Shown here: positions 1 through 7,399 of the stretch, piece by piece
Layout: each line of letters starts with the position of its first letter
How positions within the stretch are numbered: position 1 is the first letter of the stretch
Notes under the pieces: generated by a model
What the model was told of the DNA's origin: nothing
Databases searched by the model: none
What the model saw: the letters and a program-made list of their open reading frames with translations, nothing else
Origin: Anaerolineae bacterium
Lineage (GTDB): Bacteria; Chloroflexota; Anaerolineae; Promineifilales; Promineifilaceae
Length of the DNA: 64,000 bases
NCBI GenBank assembly: GCA_023382655.1
Contig: JAHDWK010000001.1
Location: 1 to 64,000, forward strand
Reading direction: 5' to 3'
Translations under genes and position numbers: made by a program

Positions 1-99
1 GCGAGAAAGGCGCAATCTGATTTATTGTTGTGTCCACTAAACTGATGTCACGTCAGAAACTCATGACCTGGGAATAATGTCAAGAAATAATAACTTATG

Positions 100-189
100 C
101 TAGGGCATGACCGTGAAGCTAACAGTATCTTCTGGGCTAAAATTTTGGTCGGTGTATCTTTCTAGCAAATGCTTGGCGGTGATCTGATG
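100..189 (-). pseudogene. PIN-domain toxin C-terminal remnant
   Basis: Just downstream of the ribbon-helix-helix antitoxin, one frame reads KHQITAKHLLERYTDQNF and then SPEDTVSFTVMP before a stop. The pattern 'ERYTDQNFSPEDTVSFTVM' resembles the C-terminal motif of VapC-type PIN nucleases (ry.d..fsl.D..sf..m). No start codon or N-terminal acidic residues are present, so most of the toxin gene appears deleted and only the 3' end kept. The family match is from memory and the piece is short. Confidence 0.4.
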
Positions 190-193
190 TTTC

Positions 194-430
194 CTATTTT
201 GCCAGATGCCGGTCATGATTTTCCGCCAGGTCGCTTAACCCGGAATCGCCCAACCCCACAATGTCCAGCAAAGGGTCCTCTGTTACCGGCAAAGACATAA
301 TCAATTGATCAATACTTTGCCGCACCAACAAGGCGACCGAGGTGCCACGTTCGTCAGCAATCCGCCGCAAGGCACTTAACTGGTCTTCGCGCAAATAAAT
401 TTGGAACGGTTTTTTGGCTAAAGTTGACAT
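194..430 (-). CDS. ribbon-helix-helix antitoxin-like protein
   Basis: A 78-residue protein beginning MSTLAKKPFQIYLREDQLSAL. The segment FQIYLREDQLSALRRIADERGTSVALLVRQSI fits a MetJ/Arc/CopG fold: a short beta strand that would contact DNA, then two helices. Such proteins are usually antitoxins that bind and neutralise a PIN nuclease and repress their own promoter. A start eight codons upstream (454) is possible, but the Met at 430 begins just before the strand. The expected downstream toxin survives only as a remnant, so this may be an orphan antitoxin. The acidic C-terminal tail would be the toxin-binding part. Confidence 0.6.
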   Translation of the reverse strand: MSTLAKKPFQIYLREDQLSALRRIADERGTSVALLVRQSIDQLIMSLPVTEDPLLDIVGLGDSGLSDLAENHDRHLAK

Positions 431-494
431 AAATAAACCAGTTTTGCTATACACACCTGTACATCACCTATTTTGCCATATAAACAGAGGTGTA

Positions 495-1226
495 TCAATG
501 TGCTGATTTCTCCAACACCAGCAAATGGGAGATGCCCAACACGGCGAAGGGGGTTTTTTCGGCGGCGTAGAGGCTGTTTTTGATCGTTTTGCCCAGCCGG
601 GGCAGGCGGTATTCGATGTTGTCGTAGCCGCCAAAGATGCGGGAGTGGTGAATGATTTTGACCGGCAGGCCATCAAACAGTTTGAGCAGGCTGCCTTTGG
701 TGTAGGTGCGCACGTGGGGGGCTAACTTGTTGCGCAGCGGGTTGGGCAGGTAGTTGACCAGGGGGATGTTGCCGAATTTGTACTGCCCGCGCCAGTAGAT
801 GCCGTGTTGTTCCACCGGGTACCAGCGGTTGGGGCAGAAGATGAGGACACGGCCGTGTCCCTTCACCACCCGCACCATCTCCGCCGCCGCCTGCCGGTCG
901 TCCGTCACATGCTCAATCACCTCATTGCTGAACACAAAATCAAACGTGGCGTCGGCAAACGGCAGCTTTTCGCCGGTAGCCTGCACAATGCCGCCAGCGG
1001 TGGGCAGCGCCTTCACCGCCCGGTCATGTTCAATTTCCAGGCCAAAGCGGTGGGGGGTGTGAGGGGCAAAATGGTTGAGATAGGTGCCCAGGCCGCAGCC
1101 ATTATCCAGAATGACCGCGCCTTCCAGGTTAATCCAGCGCCGGATCATCGCCAGCCGCCGCTCCTGCCCGGAGCGCCAGACGTAACCGGGTTCACCGCGC
1201 TCTGCTGCTTTTTCGGAGTGAGACAA
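495..1226 (-). CDS. class I SAM-dependent methyltransferase
   Basis: A 243-residue protein with a Rossmann methyltransferase core: motif I VILDNGCGLGTYL near residues 38-50, an acidic LEIEHD at the end of beta 2, then LPFADATFDFVFSNEVIEHV typical of Methyltransf_11 proteins. The substrate cannot be told from sequence; the tail (YRLPRLGKTIKNSL) resembles methyltransferases near cell-envelope or glycan genes, a weak hint only. The start is a TTG preceded by AAAGGATG at good spacing. It is transcribed away from the beta-helix gene and has no operon partner in the window. Confidence 0.75.
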   Translation of the reverse strand: MSHSEKAAERGEPGYVWRSGQERRLAMIRRWINLEGAVILDNGCGLGTYLNHFAPHTPHRFGLEIEHDRAVKALPTAGGIVQATGEKLPFADATFDFVFSNEVIEHVTDDRQAAAEMVRVVKGHGRVLIFCPNRWYPVEQHGIYWRGQYKFGNIPLVNYLPNPLRNKLAPHVRTYTKGSLLKLFDGLPVKIIHHSRIFGGYDNIEYRLPRLGKTIKNSLYAAEKTPFAVLGISHLLVLEKSAH

Positions 1227-1407
1227 TTTGCATCCTTTGTTATGTCAATAATTTAGCTGTTTCAATGGGCATTTTACCCTGCGTAGAGATAGGCGGCGAA
1301 TCAAACAAATGGGCGGGTAGGGATGGGAAATTTCTCCCACGTACAACGGCCGTACCCTCCCCTATAATGCCCCGGAGCAGAATTTGGCTGTAGGCAAGGA
1401 GCAGGAT

Positions 1408-3045
1408 ATGAAACAACCCCTTATCATTACCCTCACTATTCTCACCCTATTGTTCTCTCTGACGCAGTACCAGGTGTGGGCGGCACGGCCGTCAACCACA
1501 ATGGGCGGTGGTTGTGGCTGTGACCATACCCATCCCTTGAATGTGTGGAAGCTGGACGGCGCCGCTGCCAACATCCAGCCAGGGGACACGGTTTGCCTGG
1601 AAGCAGGCACACGGGCACGGATGCGCATTGAGAATGTGCATGGCACCGAGCAGGCCCCGGTGAGCATCAAAAACTGCGGCGGCCCATTGGAAATTGAAGA
1701 AGGGCCATATGGCATTAGCATCGGCCTGAGCAGCCATTTGCGGCTCACGGGCACGGGCGATCCGGCGCACTTTTACGGCATCCGTGCAGGCGGCGCTGTG
1801 GGCGCGGGTGATCTCACCACCAATGTGGAGATCGATCATGTGGAAGTGTATGCCGCCGGTTTTGCCGGGTTTATGGTGAAGACAGACCCGACTTGTGATC
1901 CAGCTACCTGGCGCGAAAATTTCACCATGTATGATGTGTCGCTGCATGATAATTATGTACACCATACAGGTGACGGTGAAGGCTTTTATGTCGGGTTCAC
2001 CTTTTACGATGGCTATGACATCACCTGCGATGACCAGACTATAACCGTGTATGGCCACGTGATTGAAGGGTTGAAAATGTACAATAACATCACATACGAT
2101 ACCGGCGCCGAGGGCATTCAGGTGGGGTCTGCGCCGGTGGGGGCCGAGATTCACGATAATGTGGTGCAGTTATATGGGCAACGGCCGTTTGCCAATTACC
2201 AGGACAATGGCATTCAGATTGGCGCGGGCACAGGGGGGCTACTTTATAACAATTGGATTCAAGATGGCCCTGGCAATGGCCTGATTATGATGGGCCAGGG
2301 GGATAACGTCATTTTTAACAATGTCATTGTTAATGCCGGTGCTTACGGGATTTTTTGTGATGAACGTGGCGATCCGGTGGGTACCGGTTACCAGTTCATC
2401 AATAACACCATCGTCAATCCGGCGCTGGATGGCATTCGCATTTATGCCGACCTGATGGAGATGAACCACATCAAAAACAATATCATTGTGAACCCTGGCA
2501 GCGGCGAATATGTGGTGAAGCTCAATAACAGCGTGCCGTTGGAAATGGCGAACAACCTGTTTGCCGCCACCAGTGCGGCAGTGGGTTTTGTGGATGTGGC
2601 AGCTGATGATTATCACCTGACGGCCGTTTCCCCGGCGGTGGATGGTGGTCTGAATGCTTCTGTATTTGGGGTGTATGTGGACAAAGAGGGGGTGTCACGG
2701 CCGTATGGCGTGGCTTACGATATCGGCGCTTATGAATTTTTGCCCACCCTGCGCCTGAGCGGCGCGCCGGGTGATCAGACAATTCAACTTTTTTGGGAAT
2801 TGGATACCACGCTGCCGCCTACGGCCACCTGGCAGATTTTATACACCGGCACTCCTGGTAACGAACCTTCACCCATTACCGGTCTGGCTGCCGACCAACG
2901 CACCTTTACGCTCACCGGCCTGACCAATTATGAGATGTACAACATCACATTAACAGCAATGGAGGGGGATACGGCCGTTTACACAGACACCATTACCATC
3001 ATGCCTACCGACCAGTTTATCTACCTGCCCGCTGTACTTCGCTAA
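1408..3045 (+). CDS. secreted right-handed beta-helix protein
   Basis: A 545-residue exported protein. Residues 1-26 form a signal peptide (MKQPLIITLTILTLLFSLTQ, cleavage near VWAA). Residues 40-440 contain repeated beta-helix rungs (NNITYDT, IHDNVVQLYG, LYNNWIQDG, IFNNVIVNAG, FINNTIVNP, IKNNIIVNP), the parallel beta-helix fold of pectate lyase- or NosD-like proteins, often acting on polysaccharide. Residues 450-545 look like a fibronectin-type III domain, and the protein ends IYLPAVLR. The Met at 1408 has an AAGGAG site upstream. Six cysteines in the N-terminal third suggest an oxidised exported protein. No catalytic residues could be assigned. Confidence 0.75.
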   Translation: MKQPLIITLTILTLLFSLTQYQVWAARPSTTMGGGCGCDHTHPLNVWKLDGAAANIQPGDTVCLEAGTRARMRIENVHGTEQAPVSIKNCGGPLEIEEGPYGISIGLSSHLRLTGTGDPAHFYGIRAGGAVGAGDLTTNVEIDHVEVYAAGFAGFMVKTDPTCDPATWRENFTMYDVSLHDNYVHHTGDGEGFYVGFTFYDGYDITCDDQTITVYGHVIEGLKMYNNITYDTGAEGIQVGSAPVGAEIHDNVVQLYGQRPFANYQDNGIQIGAGTGGLLYNNWIQDGPGNGLIMMGQGDNVIFNNVIVNAGAYGIFCDERGDPVGTGYQFINNTIVNPALDGIRIYADLMEMNHIKNNIIVNPGSGEYVVKLNNSVPLEMANNLFAATSAAVGFVDVAADDYHLTAVSPAVDGGLNASVFGVYVDKEGVSRPYGVAYDIGAYEFLPTLRLSGAPGDQTIQLFWELDTTLPPTATWQILYTGTPGNEPSPITGLAADQRTFTLTGLTNYEMYNITLTAMEGDTAVYTDTITIMPTDQFIYLPAVLR

Positions 3046-3046
3046 A

Positions 3047-3090
3047 CGGCTAACTGCTCACCGCTCACGGCTCACTGCTTACCGCTTACT
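3047..3090. repeat. heptad repeat array (GCTCACT/GCTTACC family)
   Basis: Degenerate 7-bp units (CTGCTCA, CCGCTCA, CGGCTCA, CTGCTTA, CCGCTTA) fill the gap between two convergent genes. The array runs into the 3' end of the glycosylase gene: on the minus strand it reads GTA AGC GGT AAG CAG TGA, so it encodes the last residues (VSGKQ) and the stop codon. Confidence 0.7.
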
Positions 3091-3701
3091 TCATCATACT
3101 TCCGGCGCACTTCCTGAACGTCCTGCCAGGTGAGGGCCTTGGGGCTGCCGGGGGTGCGCACCGGGTTGCGTAGCAGGTAAGAGGGGTGGAAGATGGGCAT
3201 AACGTTACGGCCGTGCCACTCAAACCACTGACCCCGCAGCTTCGTAATCCCCGTTTGCCCCAGAATAGATTGCGTAGCCACATTGCCTGTGAGCAGCATG
3301 ATTACCGGGTCAACCAGCCGTATAATTTCCAGCACATACGGCTTGTACGCCTCAATTTCCTCATTGGTCGGCTTGCGGAAATTGGCCCCATCTTCACCCG
3401 GCGGCATCCGAAACACCGAATTGGTGATAAACACATCCTGTTCCGGGTCAAAGTTTACCGCCTGCAAAATCTGATCCAGCAGTTGCCCGGCTCGCCCCAC
3501 AAACGGTTTACCCACCTTGTTTTCTTCCGGCCCCGGCGCTTCGCCCACAATCATCAGTCTGGCCTTTGGGTTGCCGCGATAGATGACCACATTGGTCCCG
3601 GCCTTCGCCAGCGGGTCATCATCCATCTGCATCATTTTTTGCACCAATTCATCCAGCGACGTGTTATAGGTAGGACGCTTTTCAAACAAACTGGGCTGCA
3701 T
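3072..3701 (-). CDS. family 4 uracil-DNA glycosylase without Fe-S cysteines
   Basis: A 209-residue protein expected to excise uracil from DNA in base-excision repair. Motif A is [20 protein letters not shown] (residues 53-72) and the conserved C-terminal loop is [10 protein letters not shown] (171-180), both typical of family 4. Family members normally bind a 4Fe-4S cluster through four cysteines: an N-terminal CxxC, one in KCRPP and one in the next helix. Here the equivalents are D/A, F97 in VFRMPPG and Y119, and the whole protein contains no cysteine. It is therefore either a cluster-free variant or an inactive paralogue; the catalytic motifs look intact. The C-terminus is encoded by an intergenic repeat. 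Confidence 0.85.
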   Translation of the reverse strand: MQPSLFEKRPTYNTSLDELVQKMMQMDDDPLAKAGTNVVIYRGNPKARLMIVGEAPGPEENKVGKPFVGRAGQLLDQILQAVNFDPEQDVFITNSVFRMPPGEDGANFRKPTNEEIEAYKPYVLEIIRLVDPVIMLLTGNVATQSILGQTGITKLRGQWFEWHGRNVMPIFHPSYLLRNPVRTPGSPKALTWQDVQEVRRKYDEVSGKQ

Positions 3702-3724
3702 GATTATTCCTCCTCAATCAAACT

Positions 3725-3750
3725 TGACGCAAAGGCGCAAAGAGAAAAAG
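3725..3750. repeat. short repeat (GCGCAAAG family)
   Basis: GACGCAAAGGCGCAAAGAG precedes the glycosylase start. The same unit, in opposite orientation, lies at 32299-32336 between two other genes. Confidence 0.5.
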
Positions 3751-3855
3751 ATAAAGGATTGAAGGGGTAGATTGTCCTGCTGCCAATGCGTGATTTGTTT
3801 ATACTACAGGTGGAAGTTTACCTCAAACGGGCCTGGTTTTGTAATCTGGACGGAG

Positions 3856-3919
3856 AGTGCCAGGCAAGGGGCTTAATACCTCCGGCCACCCAGGGTGGTT
3901 TTGCCCCTTGCCTGGCACT
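3856..3919. terminator. nested palindrome after the ABC transporter gene
   Basis: A perfect 17-bp inverted repeat (AGTGCCAGGCAAGGGGC at 3856-3872 and its complement at 3903-3919) encloses a smaller hairpin, CCACCCAGGGTGG. It lies 12 bp past the transporter stop codon on its transcription side. There is no T-run, so it may act as a processing or stability structure rather than a classical intrinsic terminator. Confidence 0.45.
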
Positions 3920-3931
3920 GCCCGACAACTC

Positions 3932-5962
3932 CTACTCATGCCGCAGAGCGGAGACTGGGTCGAGGCGGGCGGCGCGGGCGGCGGGGTACAGCCCGGCTAG
4001 AATGCCAATGAGGGCGGCAAAGGCCAGCGCCCCCAGCGCCAGCCAGGGCGGAATCACGGAGAGTAACCCCACGCCCGTTACCCCTTCTTCAATCAAATAC
4101 CAATGAGCGATGTAATCTACCAATCGCCCCAACAGCGCCCCCAAAATCAGCCCCACAAAACCGCCAATCAAGCCAATCAGCCCGGCTTCCACCATAAACA
4201 GCAGCCGGATTTCGCGGCGTGATGCGCCCAACGCTTTCAGCACACCAATCTCCCGTGTGCGCTCATAAATGGCCATGAGCATAGTGTTGGCCACGCCTAG
4301 GGCCGCTACCAACAGTGCCAACGCCCCCACCGACCCCAATAAGGCTTGCAGCAGTGACAGCACCTGATTGGCCACATCCAAAATGGCCTCAAACGATTGC
4401 GGCGCAAAATCCATCTCGTCAATGGCTTCGATCACGGCCGTGACACTCCCCAAATTCTCCGCGCGCACAATCAGCCGGTCATACCCCTCCGTTTCCAGCA
4501 GGTCCGGCTGGCCGAACCACCAGGTGGTAATGGCCGCTCGTTCCGCCAGCCCCAGGTCAATAGTGCGGCTGCCAAAACTTTCGCGTACACCCACGATGCG
4601 GCTGGGAAATTGCTGGCTCTCGCCCCGTGGCAGTTCTGCCTGCAACGCCACAGCCTGTCCAATAAGATCAGCATAGGTCTGTTCCGGAGCCAGTAAAGTG
4701 TCGGCCAGTCCATTCGAGAGGACAATGCCCTGGGTTTCGCCTTCGTCAATGCTCTGTCCGGCCAGTAAATCGTTTGTGCCGCCAAAGCTAAAGCGCCCTT
4801 CACCACCTTCAGTAATGCGCACGGGGATGACCTGCTCATCGGCCATAAGCAGCGTCACATTCACGCCCCGCGGCAGGTCGAGGATGGGGGTGACGATTTT
4901 GACGCCGGGGAGTTGGGCAATTTCGCTCACGGCCGTAGGCGTCAGCGCCCGCTCTGGTTCTGGTGGGGCAAAAGGATCAAACTCGTCCGTCTCCGCAAAC
5001 AGTGGATTGACGAAGATGTTTTCCAGCCCTATCGTCTCAAAATTACGCTGCACTTCCTTTTGCACGCCCACGCCAAAAGAAACCATCGCCACCAGGGTGA
5101 TGATGCCGATGACCACACCTGCCGCCGTTAGCACGTTGCGCACCGGGCGGCGGCGCAGGTTGCCCAGGGCGCTGCGGATGATGTCGCGGAAGGGAAGACC
5201 GGGAGTTGACAAGGTGACAGGGTGAGGGGGTGACAAGGTGACGGAACTGTCGTCTGTCACCTTGTCACCTTGCCACCTTGTCACCCTGTCATCTTCCACA
5301 CGGCCGTCGCGCAGCTTCACAATACGGTGCGCGTAGGCGGCTACTTCTTCGTCGTGGGTGACGACGATGAGGGTAATGCCCTGCTCCTGGTTCAGTTGTT
5401 GCAGCAGCGCCATGACCTCGGCGCCGGTGGCCGAGTCTAGGTTGCCGGTGGGTTCATCGGCCAGGATGAGCGCTGGATTGTGAATGAGGGCGCGGGCAAT
5501 GGCCACCCGCTGCTGTTCGCCGCCGGACAGTTCGGTGGGGTAATGGTGCAGCCGGTGGCCCAGCCCCACCTTTTCCAACAGGGCGGCGGCGCGGGCCTCT
5601 CGCTCTGCTTTGGGCACGCCGTTGAGCATCAGGGGCACGGCCGTATTTTCCAGCGCCGTTAGTTTGGGTAACAAATTAAAGCTCTGGAAGATAAACCCTA
5701 GCTGCTCGCGGCGGTGGCGGGTGCGCTGTTTGTCGTCGGCGCTGTGCAGCGCCAGGCCGTTCAGCCACAGTTCGCCGCCGCTGGGCCGATCCAGCCCGCC
5801 GAGCAAATTGAGCAGCGTAGATTTGCCGGAACCGGAAGGGCCAACCAGGGCCACAAATTCGCCCGGTTGGATAGTCAGGTCAACGCCGTGCAGAGCGTAC
5901 ACGGCCGTCTCGCCACGCATAAAGTGGCGTTCCAGGTTGGAAATACGGATGGGATTGGGCAT
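3932..5962 (-). CDS. MacB-like ABC transporter, ATPase-permease fusion
   Basis: A 676-residue protein. Residues 1-225 are an ABC ATPase: Walker A GPSGSGKST (41-49), signature LSGGEQQR, Walker B LILADEPTGNLDS. Residues 270-676 are a MacB/FtsX permease: one TM helix, a periplasmic domain of about 240 residues, then three TM helices ending in TREIGVLKALGASRREI and YPAARAARLDPVSALRHE. MacB-type pumps move substrates by periplasmic mechanotransmission. The two halves are joined by residues 225-252, encoded entirely by an inverted short-repeat array, which suggests a secondary fusion of separate ATPase and permease genes. The Met at 5962 starts directly before the ATPase. The upstream gene encodes a lipid-carrier-like exported protein, so a lipid or lipoprotein substrate is plausible. 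Confidence 0.85.
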   Translation of the reverse strand: MPNPIRISNLERHFMRGETAVYALHGVDLTIQPGEFVALVGPSGSGKSTLLNLLGGLDRPSGGELWLNGLALHSADDKQRTRHRREQLGFIFQSFNLLPKLTALENTAVPLMLNGVPKAEREARAAALLEKVGLGHRLHHYPTELSGGEQQRVAIARALIHNPALILADEPTGNLDSATGAEVMALLQQLNQEQGITLIVVTHDEEVAAYAHRIVKLRDGRVEDDRVTRWQGDKVTDDSSVTLSPPHPVTLSTPGLPFRDIIRSALGNLRRRPVRNVLTAAGVVIGIITLVAMVSFGVGVQKEVQRNFETIGLENIFVNPLFAETDEFDPFAPPEPERALTPTAVSEIAQLPGVKIVTPILDLPRGVNVTLLMADEQVIPVRITEGGEGRFSFGGTNDLLAGQSIDEGETQGIVLSNGLADTLLAPEQTYADLIGQAVALQAELPRGESQQFPSRIVGVRESFGSRTIDLGLAERAAITTWWFGQPDLLETEGYDRLIVRAENLGSVTAVIEAIDEMDFAPQSFEAILDVANQVLSLLQALLGSVGALALLVAALGVANTMLMAIYERTREIGVLKALGASRREIRLLFMVEAGLIGLIGGFVGLILGALLGRLVDYIAHWYLIEEGVTGVGLLSVIPPWLALGALAFAALIGILAGLYPAARAARLDPVSALRHE
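5206..5292. repeat. 8-bp repeat array inside the ABC transporter gene
   Basis: Units of AAGGTGAC/AGGGTGAG run from 5206 to about 5241 and their complements (GTCACCTT, GCCACCTT) from 5254 to 5292, forming a long imperfect hairpin. The array is in frame and encodes the interdomain linker (RVTRWQGDKVTD, then SSVTLSPPHPVTLS). The same family is intergenic at 15840 and 34630. Confidence 0.8.
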
Positions 5963-5970
5963 GGGGGGAG

Positions 5971-6036
5971 GGCGTGAGGCGTGAGGCGTGATGTGTAATC
6001 CGTCACGGGTCACGCCTCACGAATTACGCATCACGT
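5971..6036. repeat. heptad repeat array (GCGTGAG family)
   Basis: GGCGTGA units followed by the complementary TCACGCC/TCACGAA/TCACGCA units form an inverted array between the carrier-like gene and the ABC transporter gene. It takes up the whole gap and leaves no clear ribosome-binding site for the transporter Met. Confidence 0.7.
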
Positions 6037-6038
6037 AT

Positions 6039-7196
6039 TTATTTCAGGGATTCAGCGATAGCGGTTGCTTGTTCAGCCGTCAGGTCGCCGCCGATCCAGA
6101 ATTGGATGTCGCCTTCTGTCCAGGTGAGTAAGGTACGGCTGGCTTCGTCGCTGGCAAATAGTAGGCCATCTGCACCGCGCACGGTCACGGCCGTGCCTTC
6201 ACCAGCGGCTGGCGTAAAGCTCTCGGTAGCTTTGCCCTGGGCGACGGTGAAAGCAGCCCCTTCGGGCAGGCTGTATTGCTGCACGATGACGCCCCGCACC
6301 ACGGCCGTGTCTACCAGTGTGGCATCCTTTGGCAATGTGGCGGGCGTCAGCAGTACCATATCCGATTGTGCCAATGCCTCGTCCAACGAAACCGCCTCTT
6401 TTTGCGGCAGTTCCAGGTCAGCGATGTGAATCACTTCTGCCCCTTCAGGAATGGCAAAGGTGAAGAGCGCCTCGTCTACACCCTGATTAATTTCCAGTGT
6501 GGTGGCCGTGATTTTGCCATACCCGGCGCTGCTTTGCGCCAGTTCGGCCCCCAGCGGGGCACGGTCATCCGGGCGCAGCCAGATGTTGACATAACCACCG
6601 GCGGCGCGCACTTCGGCCGGCATCTGGTCGGGGATGGGTAGCAGGCGCAGAGCAATCGCTCGTGTCCCGTCCAGGTTGGTATAACCCTGCCGTTCGGCGG
6701 TGAAGTAAGTGAGCAGTTTGTCCACAGCTTCCGCGGCCGTTTGGGGCATTTCTTCGGTGTTGAAGTCGTGGTCGGGGGACTCGAATTCCTTACCTTCCAT
6801 GTAGTCGGCCAGCAGGATGGCCGCCTCGTCGGATGTGCCGGTGAGGACGGTGTTGTGCTGCGGGTGGTAGAGCCAGAAGGTGTAGCCGTCGGTCACGGCC
6901 GTGATGCCCACAAATTCACCCAGGCTGGCGTCCAGCACTTCGGCGCGGAAAGCGGGTTCACCGTTTGGCCCCATGCCCAACTTGCCCCACACTTCCACCG
7001 TGCCACTGCCCTTTTCGCCCTGGGCGTCAAACTCAAAGCTGGCGATGGCGTGCCCATCGCTGACCGTTTCGGTCAATTCGGCGGCTTCCACCAGCAGGTC
7101 GCGGGCGGAGGGCTGCAAAGCAATGGCGGCCACGGCCGTGCTGGCCAGAATCAATAAGGCCGCCAAAAAAATGAGGATTTTGCGGTTTCGTTTCAT
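6039..7196 (-). CDS. exported LolA/RseB-like lipid-binding protein
   Basis: A 385-residue protein with an N-terminal hydrophobic signal (ILIFLAALLILASTAVAAIAL). Residues 30-260 follow the outline of LolA/RseB-like half-barrels: SFEFDAQGEKGSGTVEVWGK, then VTDGYTFWLYHPQHNTVL and later IWLRPDDRAPLGAEL. The last 120 residues (TLPKDATLVDTAVVRGVIVQQYSL...LLTWTEGDIQFWIGGDLT) resemble a DUF4367-type domain. It has an AAGGAGAAT ribosome-binding site and lies 76 bp upstream of the MacB-like transporter on the same strand, so it probably works with that pump at the membrane surface. The fold assignment is by pattern only. Confidence 0.6.
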   Translation of the reverse strand: MKRNRKILIFLAALLILASTAVAAIALQPSARDLLVEAAELTETVSDGHAIASFEFDAQGEKGSGTVEVWGKLGMGPNGEPAFRAEVLDASLGEFVGITAVTDGYTFWLYHPQHNTVLTGTSDEAAILLADYMEGKEFESPDHDFNTEEMPQTAAEAVDKLLTYFTAERQGYTNLDGTRAIALRLLPIPDQMPAEVRAAGGYVNIWLRPDDRAPLGAELAQSSAGYGKITATTLEINQGVDEALFTFAIPEGAEVIHIADLELPQKEAVSLDEALAQSDMVLLTPATLPKDATLVDTAVVRGVIVQQYSLPEGAAFTVAQGKATESFTPAAGEGTAVTVRGADGLLFASDEASRTLLTWTEGDIQFWIGGDLTAEQATAIAESLK

Positions 7197-7220
7197 GGAT
7201 TCTCCTTTTTAGTATTGGTT

Positions 7221-7272
7221 TGTAGTCGGCGCTTTAGTGCCGTCAGCAGGCGATTTATCGCCTACTACAAAC
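7221..7272. repeat. palindromic intergenic repeat (GTAGTAGGCGATT family)
   Basis: Two adjacent hairpins: GGCGCTTTAGTGCC and AGGCGATTTATCGCCT, flanked by GTAGT and ACTAC. A close relative, GTAGTAGGCGATTTATTGCC, lies upstream of ilvB at 38166-38197, so this is a dispersed element. Confidence 0.65.
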
Positions 7273-7399
7273 AGTGTCTGCAAATTCCACCCCTCTAAAC
7301 ACCACGTTTGTGTTATTTGTGACAATTGTAGTGTAATGGGCACGGCCGTGAACAAAATCTCATCCGATGGTCACATCCGTCAAATCCGTGATCCCATCC

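Noticed and set aside
804..1256. 150-codon plus-strand frame opposite the methyltransferase
   Set aside because: His/Arg-rich composition and full overlap with a clear methyltransferase on the other strand mark it as a shadow. The same applies to long frames opposite leuA, leuC, ilvB and the UbiD-like gene.
3856..3919. An attC site outside the array
   Set aside because: The 17-bp arms are perfectly symmetric and there are no RYYYAAC/GTTRRRY boxes. It is a simple nested palindrome.
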